Source: Lentisphaeria bacterium | GTDB lineage: Bacteria; Verrucomicrobiota; Lentisphaeria; Victivallales; GWF2-50-93 | Assembly: GCA_020056205.1 (NCBI GenBank) | Contig: JAGVIF010000351.1 | Location: forward strand, 1 to 9,690 | DNA length: 9,690 nucleotides | Direction: 5' to 3' | Part shown: positions 1-5,638 of the stretch, in pieces | Layout of the letters: every line of letters begins with the position of its first letter | How positions within the stretch are numbered: position 1 is the first letter of the stretch | Notes under the pieces: generated by a model | Databases searched by the model: none | The model's input: only the letters and a program-made list of their open reading frames with translations | What the model was told of the DNA's origin: nothing | Position numbers and translations under genes: made by a program

Positions 1-24
1 CAAAAGACTCACGCCGCATAGCGG

Positions 25-125
25 TTATGGCTCTTTTTGCGCGGTCTTCGCCCTGTCTGAAACCGACGATACTTCAGTATCGCCTTATTTCAGCCAAGTT
101 AAATCCGCATCAAAAATAGCCATAA
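25..125. repeat. Palindromic structured element at the left edge
   Basis: The arms at 25-39 (TTATGGCTCTTTTTG) and 111-125 (CAAAAATAGCCATAA) are inverted repeats with one mismatch. Inside them, CTGAAA at 57-62 pairs with TTTCAG at 88-93 across a short bulge, and CGATAC TTCA GTATCG at 67-82 forms a perfect 6-bp stem with a 4-base loop. The result is a nested palindrome about 100 bp long with no coding potential. It could be a REP-like interspersed repeat or a structured RNA; neither can be decided from one copy. No gene is supported between 1 and 494. Confidence 0.5.
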
Positions 126-219
126 TTTTACCACACGTATTTATGTTACGGAACACTAGAGGGAGGCTTTCATTCAATTCAAAAAAATAACGGCTAAAAA
201 AATAAAAACCTATAAACGC

Positions 220-384
220 GTAAGCGTTAAGCTGGGTATTTGGCTATATGCGTCGAGTATGCTTTACATGAAGTATGCCAGTCTTTCCGAGACTGGCTTG
301 AGGCATCCCGAGGCTGTTTTGGGCGCTCGGGACGCCATACTTCTTCGAGCAAAACAACTCTATCCCCCCCAGCTTAACGCTTAC
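220..384. repeat. Multi-stem (cruciform or RNA-like) structured element
   Basis: A perfect 17-bp inverted repeat (220-236 with 368-384; left arm GTAAGCGTTAAGCTGGG) encloses a second stem (271-277 with 337-343, AAGTATG/CATACTT). That stem encloses two further hairpins: CCAGTCT/AGACTGG at 278-284 and 290-296, and an 11-bp stem with one mismatch at 302-312 and 326-336. Four nested or branched helices in 165 bp are unlikely by chance and resemble a junction-type RNA or DNA fold. The outer arms contain GTTAAGC and GCTTAAC, which match the integron core consensus but in the everted order, so this is not a normal attC. Strand and function are unknown. Confidence 0.6.
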
Positions 385-390
385 ATAAAC

Positions 391-474
391 GCCGTCAAAA
401 ATGGATTCTAACATCATCCTCTCGAATGAACCCAAAATCGGTCCCTCTATGAAAAAATTGCACAGAGCACAATC
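391..474 (-). repeat. Shared repeat module, copy A
   Basis: Read on the minus strand, this starts with GATTGTGCTCTGTGCAAT (474-457), continues through a T-run and ends in ATTTTTGACGGC (402-391). The block GTGCTCTGTGC...TTTCAT (470-449, 22 bases) and the 12-mer ATTTTTGACGGC recur in copy B with almost the same span (80 against 79 bases), so the two are homologous. Copy A begins 20 bases after the stop codon of the orphan antitoxin gene, where a toxin gene would be expected. The leftward flank is the multi-stem element at 220-384. Confidence 0.55.
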
Positions 475-494
475 AGAAGGAAAAAGAACTCTTG

Positions 495-716
495 TCATCT
501 GCATCTTGCCTCTATCTTGGAAAACACATCTACGGCAGATATCCCAACCGCCTTTCCAGACTTGATCTTTTTGATTCTTTTCCGAATCTCCTTCTCGAAA
601 TCACCGGAGTATCGGATTCCTCCGTCAAGATTGAGAATCAGGTCGTGAAGCAACTGTCCTTTTTCAAGTGGTGACAGTGTAAATGCCTTGTTTTTTATTT
701 CCTGTAAAACTGTCAT
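495..716 (-). CDS. Orphan addiction-module antitoxin (Unstab_antitox-like)
   Basis: This 73-residue protein fits the small 'putative addiction module component' family (PF09720): an N-terminal helix, a central LSPLEKGQLLHDLILNLDG segment (about residues 14-32), a charged EKEIRKRIKKIKSGKAVGIS stretch, and a C-terminal VFSKIEARCR tail that matches the family's usual ending. Such proteins neutralise RelE/ParE-type toxins encoded just downstream. The start is well supported by GGAGGA six bases before the ATG, and a plausible promoter lies at 748-776. The toxin partner is missing: an ATGA overlap at the stop codon opens a frame beginning MTRVLFPS, which could be the stub of a RelE-like toxin, but it then runs straight into repeat copy A. 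The family call is firm; the 'toxin lost' reading is inference. Confidence 0.75.
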   Translation of the reverse strand: MTVLQEIKNKAFTLSPLEKGQLLHDLILNLDGGIRYSGDFEKEIRKRIKKIKSGKAVGISAVDVFSKIEARCR

Positions 717-747
717 TAAAATCCTCCGATTTTGATTCTACGAGTTA

Positions 748-776
748 AATCTACATTTCAGGGTGAGATAAATCAA
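748..776 (-). promoter_or_regulatory. Putative sigma70 promoter of the orphan antitoxin gene
   Basis: On the minus strand there is a TTGATT (-35, 776-771), a 17-base spacer and TAGATT (-10, 753-748), about 32 bases upstream of the ATG at 716. Spacing is ideal and each box matches 4 of 6 consensus positions. Confidence 0.4.
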
Positions 777-898
777 ACAAAAACTGATAGGAATTTTGAT
801 TTTTCATCATGTGGGCGAGATAGTCGGTGGTGGTGGAAAATCAAGTTCTGCAACGCGGATTTGTCTTTTTCCCGTCCCGGAGGATGCACCCGGGACGT

Positions 899-931
899 GA
901 AAAATTGCTCCGTGCTCTGTGCAATTTTTTC
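899..931. terminator. Terminator-like A/T-arm hairpin
   Basis: GAAAAATTGC (899-908) pairs with GCAATTTTTTC (921-931) across a 12-base loop, giving a stem whose distal arm is a T-run on the plus strand and an A-run on the other. This shape can act as a bidirectional terminator. It overlaps the start of repeat copy B, so it may simply be part of that repeat. Confidence 0.35.
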
Positions 932-990
932 ATTCATGAAAGATTTTGTTTAGCCCCGCGTAAATTAGCTTAAAATCTATTTTTGACGGC
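912..990 (+). repeat. Shared repeat module, copy B (inverted relative to copy A)
   Basis: Positions 912-933 are identical over 22 bases to the minus strand of 470-449, and ATTTTTGACGGC at 979-990 matches the minus strand of 402-391. The two anchors lie the same distance apart in both copies, with diverged sequence between them. Further right, the ATGC...CCTCAAG and GCATAC..TCAT words around 1014-1050 weakly echo the minus strand of the 220-384 element. Copies A and B flank the orphan antitoxin gene and point outward. Confidence 0.55.
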
Positions 991-1240
991 ATAAACAGCT
1001 TTTAATACAAGGAATGCTTGCCTCAAGGCTCAAGAATAGCATACGTCATCTTCCATTTCAACTATTTTTCTTCTCTCCTTGCATCCGGACGCTGTTACAT
1101 TCATCTTGACGAGTCTGACATCATTTCAAAAAAATATCCAAATCTGGATTTGCCTTCTATCCCATGGAACATGATGCAAGTGTCTTAAAAGTCAAATATG
1201 CAAGCTTTTTTAGCTTTTAACAAGATATGACACGAGTGAA

Positions 1241-1477
1241 TCAAAAATATTTCATTCGTAAATATTGCACAGAGCACAATCGGCACGCTCGCTGTCGCTG
1301 TCGGGCCAGGCGGAGTAATTCGTTAGAAAATCTTTTTCTCTTAAGTTTGACTATTCGGTGTCCGCAAGTAGCCTGATGCCGCTTGATGTCCTCGCAAATG
1401 AGGTCGAGGTCATTATTAAAACGGTTAGCGTGCTCGGAACGAAATTTCCGAACTTCTTCAACAATTGATACTATCAT
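1241..1477 (-). CDS. Small protein coupled to the RHH antitoxin gene; C-terminus probably altered
   Basis: The ATG at 1477 shares one base with the stop codon of the upstream RHH gene (TGATG), so translation is probably coupled. The 78-residue product begins with IVEEVRKFRSEHANRFNNDLDLICEDIKR (about residues 5-33), a segment that resembles short proteins often encoded next to small antitoxin genes and having the pattern EEIRxxRExHAxxFxxDLDAIxxDxK. I do not know their function. Such proteins usually stop soon after a GRxVxxL motif; here GHRIVKLKRKRF is followed by about 30 arginine-rich residues encoded partly by the repeat sequence at 1264-1281. The tail therefore looks like run-on translation after the normal end was lost. 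Confidence 0.55.
   Translation of the reverse strand: MIVSIVEEVRKFRSEHANRFNNDLDLICEDIKRHQATCGHRIVKLKRKRFSNELLRLARQRQRACRLCSVQYLRMKYF
1264..1281 (-). repeat. Short repeat copy C (18 bp)
   Basis: The minus strand reads GATTGTGCTCTGTGCAAT, identical to the start of repeat copy A (474-457). It sits inside the final codons of the upstream small ORF. Beyond this word similarity to copy A fades, although an ATATTTTTGA word follows. Confidence 0.5.
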
Positions 1478-1689
1478 CAGGAAGCCCATTTGGTTTCCAA
1501 CTTGCGGTGTTGCTGAGCACAGTCTCTCAGATAAAGATTGATGAGACTTTGGTAAGGGATGCCGGTTTGATCAGACATGCATTTGAAATAATCAACCACG
1601 TCAACACCAAGCCGGATTGTGATGTTTTTCTTTAGTTTCCTGGCGTACGGATTTGGTCTCGATTTGGAAAAATCGTAGGACTTTCTCAT
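1477..1689 (-). CDS. Ribbon-helix-helix (CopG/BrnA-like) antitoxin
   Basis: This 70-residue protein has the layout of CopG/BrnA-type antitoxins: a basic N-terminus (KSYDFSKSRPNPYARKLKK), a beta strand NITIRLG (residues 22-28) that would lie in the DNA major groove, helix A (VDVVDYFKCMSDQ), the turn TGIPYQ (42-47) and helix B (SLINLYLRDCAQQ). As a dimer it would bind operator DNA and probably repress its own operon. A strong GGGAGGT lies seven bases before the ATG. No BrnT-type toxin is seen; the gene is followed, with a one-base stop/start overlap, by a small protein of unknown role. The fold call is confident; the partner is open. Confidence 0.8.
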   Translation of the reverse strand: MRKSYDFSKSRPNPYARKLKKNITIRLGVDVVDYFKCMSDQTGIPYQSLINLYLRDCAQQHRKLETKWAS

Positions 1690-1743
1690 GGTTTGTACCT
1701 CCCATATAGTTGGGCTTCACGTTTGTCGTCCTTCCATGCCGAA

Positions 1744-1749
1744 ATTATA
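1744..1749 (-). promoter_or_regulatory. -10 box of the RHH antitoxin operon
   Basis: A perfect TATAAT on the minus strand lies about 55 bases upstream of the RHH start codon. The best upstream box, TTGAAA, is 21 bases away, which is too far for a standard sigma70 promoter, so the -35 is weak or absent. Confidence 0.4.
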
Positions 1750-1813
1750 ATGTATGTATCTTTCGTGAATTTTCAAGTCCGGCAGTCAGGAATTATCGGC
1801 AGAACTCATGGCC

Positions 1814-1988
1814 TAGTGTCGTGTCAACGATAAAGTGTCGGTGAAGATTGCTATTATTACGGATGCCGGGGAGGGTTGGATGAGATGGGGGCTGCAAAAG
1901 TAGCTGCCATCTCATCCAGCGCTTTCCGGCGCCGGAAGAACGCAGCCGACCTGTCTTCACCTGACACTTTACGATTGACGCGGCACTA
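1814..1988. mobile_element. 175-bp MITE-like palindromic element with about 34-bp terminal inverted repeats
   Basis: The left end (1814-1846, TAGTGTCGTGTCAACGATAA...) is an imperfect inverted repeat of the right end (1954-1988; its reverse complement begins TAGTGCCGCGTCAATCGTAA). Both ends contain the words AAAGTGTC and GTGAAGA. The element begins and ends with TA, which fits a TA target duplication of the IS630/Tc1-mariner type. Inside are a perfect 11-bp stem (GGATGAGATGG 1878-1888 with CCATCTCATCC 1907-1917) and the 14-bp palindrome TTCCGGCGCCGGAA (1924-1937). There is no transposase, so it would depend on one elsewhere. The IS630 assignment is inference. Confidence 0.65.
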
Positions 1989-2068
1989 GCGCCGAGCGAA
2001 GCGAGGTTACCAGAACCAATCTTGTTAGGGTTTGTATGTTGTTATAATTAGAGTTGAAATGATTACAG

Positions 2069-2365
2069 CTATGGTCTGCCACCCGGCGAAGCCGGATTGG
2101 ATATATCTGTTTTGTTATTAAAGTCTTTCATTTTCTCAAGTTCATCGTTGACGTATGAAATCTTTTTTTCGGCCTCTGATATATTCCCTTGTTTCATGTC
2201 TTCTATGGATTGCTTGAGCAAAAATTGATTATACCATACCAATTCGCTCTTAATGCTTAATTGGGCAACATGTCTTCCTGAATAAAATCCAAGAAGGAAG
2301 CATGTGATCGATAAAAGCATTACTACAAATGAGACAATAAGAATATATTTTATTTTTTTCTTCAT
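2069..2365 (-). CDS. Small single-pass membrane protein of unknown function
   Basis: The 98-residue product starts MKKKIKY, followed by a hydrophobic helix at about residues 8-29, so it is probably anchored in the inner membrane with a short cytoplasmic N-terminus. Residues 36-85 are helix-forming and charged (KSELVWYNQFLLKQSIEDMKQ...EAEKKISYVNDELEKMK), suggesting a periplasmic or extracytoplasmic coiled coil. I recognise no family. The last residues, NPASPGGRP, are encoded by a CCGGC-GAA-GCCGG hairpin that looks like a palindromic repeat rather than original coding sequence, so the natural C-terminus may have been replaced. The RBS is poor; the AT-rich gene differs in base use from the GC-richer genes to its right. 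Confidence 0.5.
   Translation of the reverse strand: MKKKIKYILIVSFVVMLLSITCFLLGFYSGRHVAQLSIKSELVWYNQFLLKQSIEDMKQGNISEAEKKISYVNDELEKMKDFNNKTDISNPASPGGRP
2083..2095. repeat. Short GC hairpin at the 3' end of the membrane protein gene
   Basis: CCGGC (2083-2087) and GCCGG (2091-2095) form a 5-bp stem with a GAA loop. It overlaps the last codons of the gene and may be a REP-like unit or a weak terminator. Confidence 0.35.
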
Positions 2366-2402
2366 TTTTGGTTTCTATTTATTTTTGAATCAATCACATC
2401 AC

Positions 2403-2452
2403 AAGCCGGAGGCTTATGCTACTCGTCAAAACATACAGGCAAGGATGCCTGT
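2403..2452. repeat. Pair of hairpins between the NIF3-like and membrane protein genes
   Basis: AAGCC-GGA-GGCTT (2403-2415) and ACAGGCA-AGGA-TGCCTGT (2435-2452; a perfect 7-bp stem with a 4-base loop) lie 19 bases apart, downstream of the NIF3-like stop codon. Neither is followed by a U-run in the transcribed direction, so they look more like tandem REP-type palindromes than an intrinsic terminator. Confidence 0.45.
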
Positions 2453-2476
2453 TCTACTACACTGAATATTCACCTT

Positions 2477-3265
2477 TCACTCCACCCGCCAGACACATTT
2501 GTTTTCGTAGAAGCGAAACGTGACATCTGGAAAAGCTTGCGCCAACAGTTCTGTGAAACGGCGGAGGCCTGGATTCTCGCTGAGTTCGTGGCTGGTTTCG
2601 ATCATGGGGATTCCGCTTTCTACAGCGAATCGGAATCCGTAGTTGTCTGATTCACCGGCGATGAAAACATCGCATTCAAGCTCGGCCAGCCGCTGTTGAT
2701 AGCCAACGTTGACAAAAAGGCCGAGACCGCCCCAGGGCAACCCAACCCGTTTCACCATATGTTTTATCTTTCTTCCGTCCGCAACTCGAACGGCCGACAT
2801 ACCCATTCGCCGCTTTACGCTCCGGACCAATTCGTCCAGCGAACATTCGGGTATTTCGTAGATTTTGACAAGTCCCTCAGCAATCACGGGCTTGCCGAAG
2901 CCGAGTAGTTCCGCAAAGCTATCGAAGATACATATCTCGTCTGCGGCTCCATGAATACGGAGACATGTCAGGGCATATCTTTCCAGACGTTCTTTGCGCT
3001 CCCGATTGACCCTCCAGGACTTCCAGCCTAGGGGAGGCTGCGACGCATTCACTACGTCGTAGGGATAATAAAGACTCTCGTGACAAATGAGTACCTGATG
3101 TCCGCTTTGGCCGGCCGACTCTATGGCGTCAGGAGAGGCCATCCAGGACACAGTGGCGCTACTTACGTGGACGTTGGCATCGCCATGTTGTACCCCCTCA
3201 TCTTTGTTCAGCCTATGTTTCGACAGTTTCTCAATGCGACGGATGATGTCAGGCAACGTGGTCAT
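2477..3265 (-). CDS. NIF3/DUF34-like dinuclear metal-centre protein
   Basis: This 262-residue protein resembles the NIF3 (DUF34, 'GTP cyclohydrolase I type 2-like') family, whose members form ring-shaped hexamers with a two-metal site. Their role is unclear; metal handling or nucleotide-derivative hydrolysis have been proposed. Candidate metal ligands are H62-E63 in ICHESLYY, H105 and D109 in RIHGAADE, and H226/E230 in ETSHELSENPG, in the expected order, together with the GKPVIAEGLVKIYEIPE and GGLGLFVNVGYQQRL segments of this subgroup. GGGAGGA six bases before the ATG at 3265 decides the start; the open frame reaches 3322 but that start lacks a ribosome site. The gene appears intact although its neighbours on both sides are damaged. 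A link to the R-M locus is not shown. Confidence 0.75.
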   Translation of the reverse strand: MTTLPDIIRRIEKLSKHRLNKDEGVQHGDANVHVSSATVSWMASPDAIESAGQSGHQVLICHESLYYPYDVVNASQPPLGWKSWRVNRERKERLERYALTCLRIHGAADEICIFDSFAELLGFGKPVIAEGLVKIYEIPECSLDELVRSVKRRMGMSAVRVADGRKIKHMVKRVGLPWGGLGLFVNVGYQQRLAELECDVFIAGESDNYGFRFAVESGIPMIETSHELSENPGLRRFTELLAQAFPDVTFRFYENKCVWRVE

Positions 3266-3387
3266 TGATTCCTCCCGCAGAACTGTTAATATGCGAATCT
3301 TCAGTTTTTGGGGAGAATACAACTCTTTTGTGGAAATACGAGCCGGAATTCAGGTTTAACAATTCGATGTATTCCATATTTTTTGCT

Positions 3388-4813
3388 CTATCGATTAGCC
3401 CGCCGGCTGGCGGCAGCCGGTTCAGTGGAGGGCCTGGTTCGATACTTTGATTTTTTCTCGAATACAAGTAATGGTTGCTTGTCTTCAAATGTAGACGCAT
3501 ATGGTAAAAACTTTCGCGCTTCTACCGTCCTGTTCATGTGCTCGGCCACTCGCTTGAGGTCAATCCGGTTAAGGATGTCAATAGTGATTGGACGCTTGGC
3601 ATCGAGAAAGACGAGAGTGCGAAGAAATCGCTGACAAATGTCTGAATTCAGAAGTTCGCACACGAAACGGGCTTCTTTTTCAGAGGCACACGGAATAAAG
3701 CAGCAGGTATCGTCCAATACGATGGGCTTTCCGTCATGCTCACCCACAACATCAAATCGGCAGTTCTTGTACAAACCGGATATGGCAACCTTCCAGGGCG
3801 AGAATGTATAGTCGCCGACCCCGAAAACGGAAAAGCGGGGGCGTTTCTGATAAATGATGCTCCGCCTCTGGTCGAGAGCATCGGCATGTGCCGTCAGATA
3901 TGCCCATGTCTTCGGGGCTATCTTCTTAACTTCTGCCGTGTCGTCGCATGGCTTTCGCTGAGTGACGAGGACGTATCTATTTGGCATCATGCGTCCGTTT
4001 GCGACATCGGAAGACTTTAAAAGTGGAAATAGATATGTCGTCTCCAATCGGCATTCTTCGTGCCTGGCATTCATGAAAAGCCCATTCTCACGTTTGAACT
4101 CCATGACACCCGCCGCATCATGCTTAACGCCAGAACGCCAAGTGTAGTACGCTATGCCGTCAATATCCCGCAGCCGCAGGTATTCGTTGATGTCAGCGAC
4201 CAGTTCATTCCCCGCAAGACCAATGGTCGCACCCCTCCCATTGAAGGAGAGATTCGGGATAGACGCGGGCGGTAGCGACAGATTCCCGCATCCCCGTATG
4301 CGCGATGAGTAAGCATGCATCAACCGATGCCCCAAAGTGCCTTTGAGCGTCAATCGAATGTAGCGAACAACGGCCAATGTTTAGGCTGTTCAGCCATGCA
4401 TGGCGCAATGTCTTACGCGCAGCGCCTGTCTTGCAGAGCATAGCCACACAACCTGATCTCTGGTGCAAGGCTTCCAATAGCCTGATCAACATCCACTCGG
4501 AGATATCGAAATTGGCCTTGCCTGTCTTGGCGGCAAAACCATTGCGGCATTCAAGATGAGCTATCCGCTCCACGTCTCGGCCAGCAGTGTCTTCAGCCTC
4601 ACGCACATATTGAGGATTAATGTCAAAACCGTAAACGACCTTTGCCTTGGGGAAGGCGGCGATTGCCGCAGTCACAAAACTGCCCCGGCCGCAGGTCGGC
4701 TCAACAACTGCATCGGCGGTCTCGCCACTGTCTCGGAGAAAGTCGGCAATCTCTTGGGCGAGATCAGATGGCGTCTGAAAATCCCCGAATTCGATTTTCT
4801 TTGTCGCTATCAT
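3388..4813 (-). pseudogene. Decayed N6-adenine-type DNA methyltransferase (frameshift and lost catalytic motif)
   Basis: Two overlapping frames encode one protein of a type II R-M methyltransferase family. The 5' part (from ATG 4813, which shares one base with the endonuclease stop codon) has FGDFQTP, the SAM-binding motif I EPTCGRGSF (residues 38-46) and GFDINP (62-67). The 3' part has WRSGVKHD, PRFSVFGVGDYTFSPWKVAISGLYK, LDDTCCFIPC and DAKRPIT, the target-recognition half. Near 4255-4258 one extra base (TATCCCGAAT) shifts the frame: dropping it restores VYPNLSFNGRG. Around 4535, HLECRNGF joins directly to AAKTGKANFDISEW; in relatives known to me about 45-50 residues, including the catalytic NPPW, lie between them. 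The C-terminal tail also reads into a GC hairpin. It should not methylate DNA. Confidence 0.8.
3403..3420. repeat. GC-rich hairpin at the methyltransferase 3' end
   Basis: CCGGCTG (3403-3409) and CAGCCGG (3414-3420) form a perfect 7-bp stem with a 4-base loop. It lies in the last codons of the methyltransferase frame, where the protein tail becomes RPSTEPAAASRRANR, unlike the rest of the family, so the original 3' end was probably replaced by a palindromic repeat. Confidence 0.45.
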
Positions 4814-5364
4814 CAAACAACTCGGTTGACACCGGTCACTTTGCCGGCGTGTTCGATTATACGGCTGTACTGAAGCCGCCACTGAAGGGCGTTCGATATG
4901 GTCAAATACCCGATATCGGGTCTCTTCTTGATGATTTCCTCAGCCAACTGGCGCGCCTGAATATCATCAAGCGGCAGGAAACACTCCGACATAAAAGCCA
5001 CAAGATCATCGGCATTGCCGGAGTTGTCCAGAATCTTGTGGAGTCCGGTTGTCGTCTGGTAGTCCGCCGTTCGCCCGGCCTCAACGAAGACGACATGGTT
5101 GATATTGAGAATTGCTGTGCGTTTCTTTCGGTCGTCCTTTTTGTCATAGACGAAGACAAGAAGGGAGTAGCCAAGCCCATACACTTTCTGATGGGCAGAC
5201 TTGAAGGGGCACGAAGACTGCGGCTGGCGAATGCCGGTAACCTTGATGTCAACTCCGAGTTTCGGGAAATCGATCCCCTTGGCTGACGACCCCTTTGTGT
5301 AAGTGTATTTCTCCTCAAGCATATCTTGGAACTTGTGTTCCATCTCCGTAACCTGCTTGGCCAT
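4813..5364 (-). CDS. Type II restriction endonuclease, probably truncated at the N-terminus
   Basis: The product (183 residues from ATG 5364; a TTG precedes it) belongs to an endonuclease family encoded directly upstream of the methyltransferase type found next door. A PD-(D/E)XK-like core is visible: KGSSAKGIDFPKLGVDIKVT, with D32 and D39-x-K41 as candidate catalytic residues, followed by IRQPQSSCPFKSAHQKVYGLGYSLLVFVY and the C-terminal GYLTISNALQWRLQYSRIIEHAGKV. Its stop codon shares one base with the methyltransferase start (TGATG). There is no ribosome site, and the start lies inside the gene of a secreted protein in another frame, so its original 5' end seems to have been lost by recombination. 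An active nuclease without its methylase would be lethal; truncation or silence would explain survival. Confidence 0.65.
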   Translation of the reverse strand: MAKQVTEMEHKFQDMLEEKYTYTKGSSAKGIDFPKLGVDIKVTGIRQPQSSCPFKSAHQKVYGLGYSLLVFVYDKKDDRKKRTAILNINHVVFVEAGRTADYQTTTGLHKILDNSGNADDLVAFMSECFLPLDDIQARQLAEEIIKKRPDIGYLTISNALQWRLQYSRIIEHAGKVTGVNRVV

Positions 5365-5638
5365 CAAGGCGCTTTAAAACCATTATGGCGCCTTCACCTT
5401 GATTCTGCACACGAATGCAATAGCGATTGCCCCACGTGGGAGCAATCATGGCTCTGTAAATGCGTAAGGTGGAGCTTTTCTCTTGCGGAGCCAACTCAGG
5501 TTCTTTGAGTTTCTGTAAAACAGAATCGTCCCGTTTGCCTTCTCCCTCCTTGATAGGCGCATCAGCAAAGCTAATATGTCCAGCAGGAGCTAAAGCAAGA
5601 AGTACAGCCAACCCCAATTTATGAAGCGGCTTGGTCAT
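5315..5638 (-). CDS. Secreted protein with signal peptide, 3'-truncated
   Basis: The 107-residue product has a clear signal peptide (MTKPLHKLGLAVLLALAPAGHISFADA, cleavage likely after about residue 27). The segment YRAMIAPTWGNRYCIRVQNQGEGAIMVLKRLDGQAGY (about 61-97) resembles the start of small exported proteins in which a beta-rich domain continues with '...LDGxGGY.PG' and then another 80 or so residues. Here the frame stops ten residues later, after entering the endonuclease sequence in a different frame. The ATG overlaps the toxin stop codon by four bases (ATGA), so it would be co-translated with the toxin. I recognise no function. Both the truncation and the tight junction point to recombination between unrelated modules. 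Confidence 0.55.
   Translation of the reverse strand: MTKPLHKLGLAVLLALAPAGHISFADAPIKEGEGKRDDSVLQKLKEPELAPQEKSSTLRIYRAMIAPTWGNRYCIRVQNQGEGAIMVLKRLDGQAGYGDGTQVPRYA

Larger units (their letters stand above)
717..1240. other. 524-bp gene-free interval with hairpins and repeat copy B
   Basis: I see no convincing gene here. The interval holds an 8-bp hairpin (CGTCCCGG 873-880 with CCGGGACG 890-897), an A-stem/T-run hairpin at 899-931, repeat copy B at 912-990, and AT-rich sequence from about 1040 to 1240. One open plus-strand frame of about 60 codons (roughly 1006-1188, ending in a PSIPWNMMQVS-like tail) lacks a good start and ribosome site, so it is at most a remnant. Confidence 0.5.

Noticed and set aside
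368..384. GCTTAAC/GTTAAGC words as an attC pair at 220-384
   Set aside because: The cores are in everted order (GTT...AAC on both strands), so they cannot form a standard attC.
244..504. 86-codon minus-strand frame overlapping the antitoxin stop codon
   Set aside because: It runs through repeat copy A and the multi-stem element and shows no family resemblance; only its first eight codons (MTRVLFPS) might be a toxin stub.
1006..1188. Open plus-strand frame of about 60 codons ending PSIPWNMMQVS
   Set aside because: No start codon with ribosome site and no recognisable family; at most a remnant.
1990..2060. Possible attC interrupted by the MITE (CCTAACAAG, TTATAACAAC words)
   Set aside because: No matching second core site or paired L boxes could be found on the far side of the MITE.
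3346..3440. Possible attC with core GTTAAAC downstream of the methyltransferase
   Set aside because: The core matches well but no complementary R'' at suitable distance, and the nearby 7-bp hairpin is not placed symmetrically.
3648..5318. Long open frames in alternative frames across the R-M genes on both strands
   Set aside because: They are shadows of the GC-rich methyltransferase and endonuclease coding sequence and resemble no protein family.
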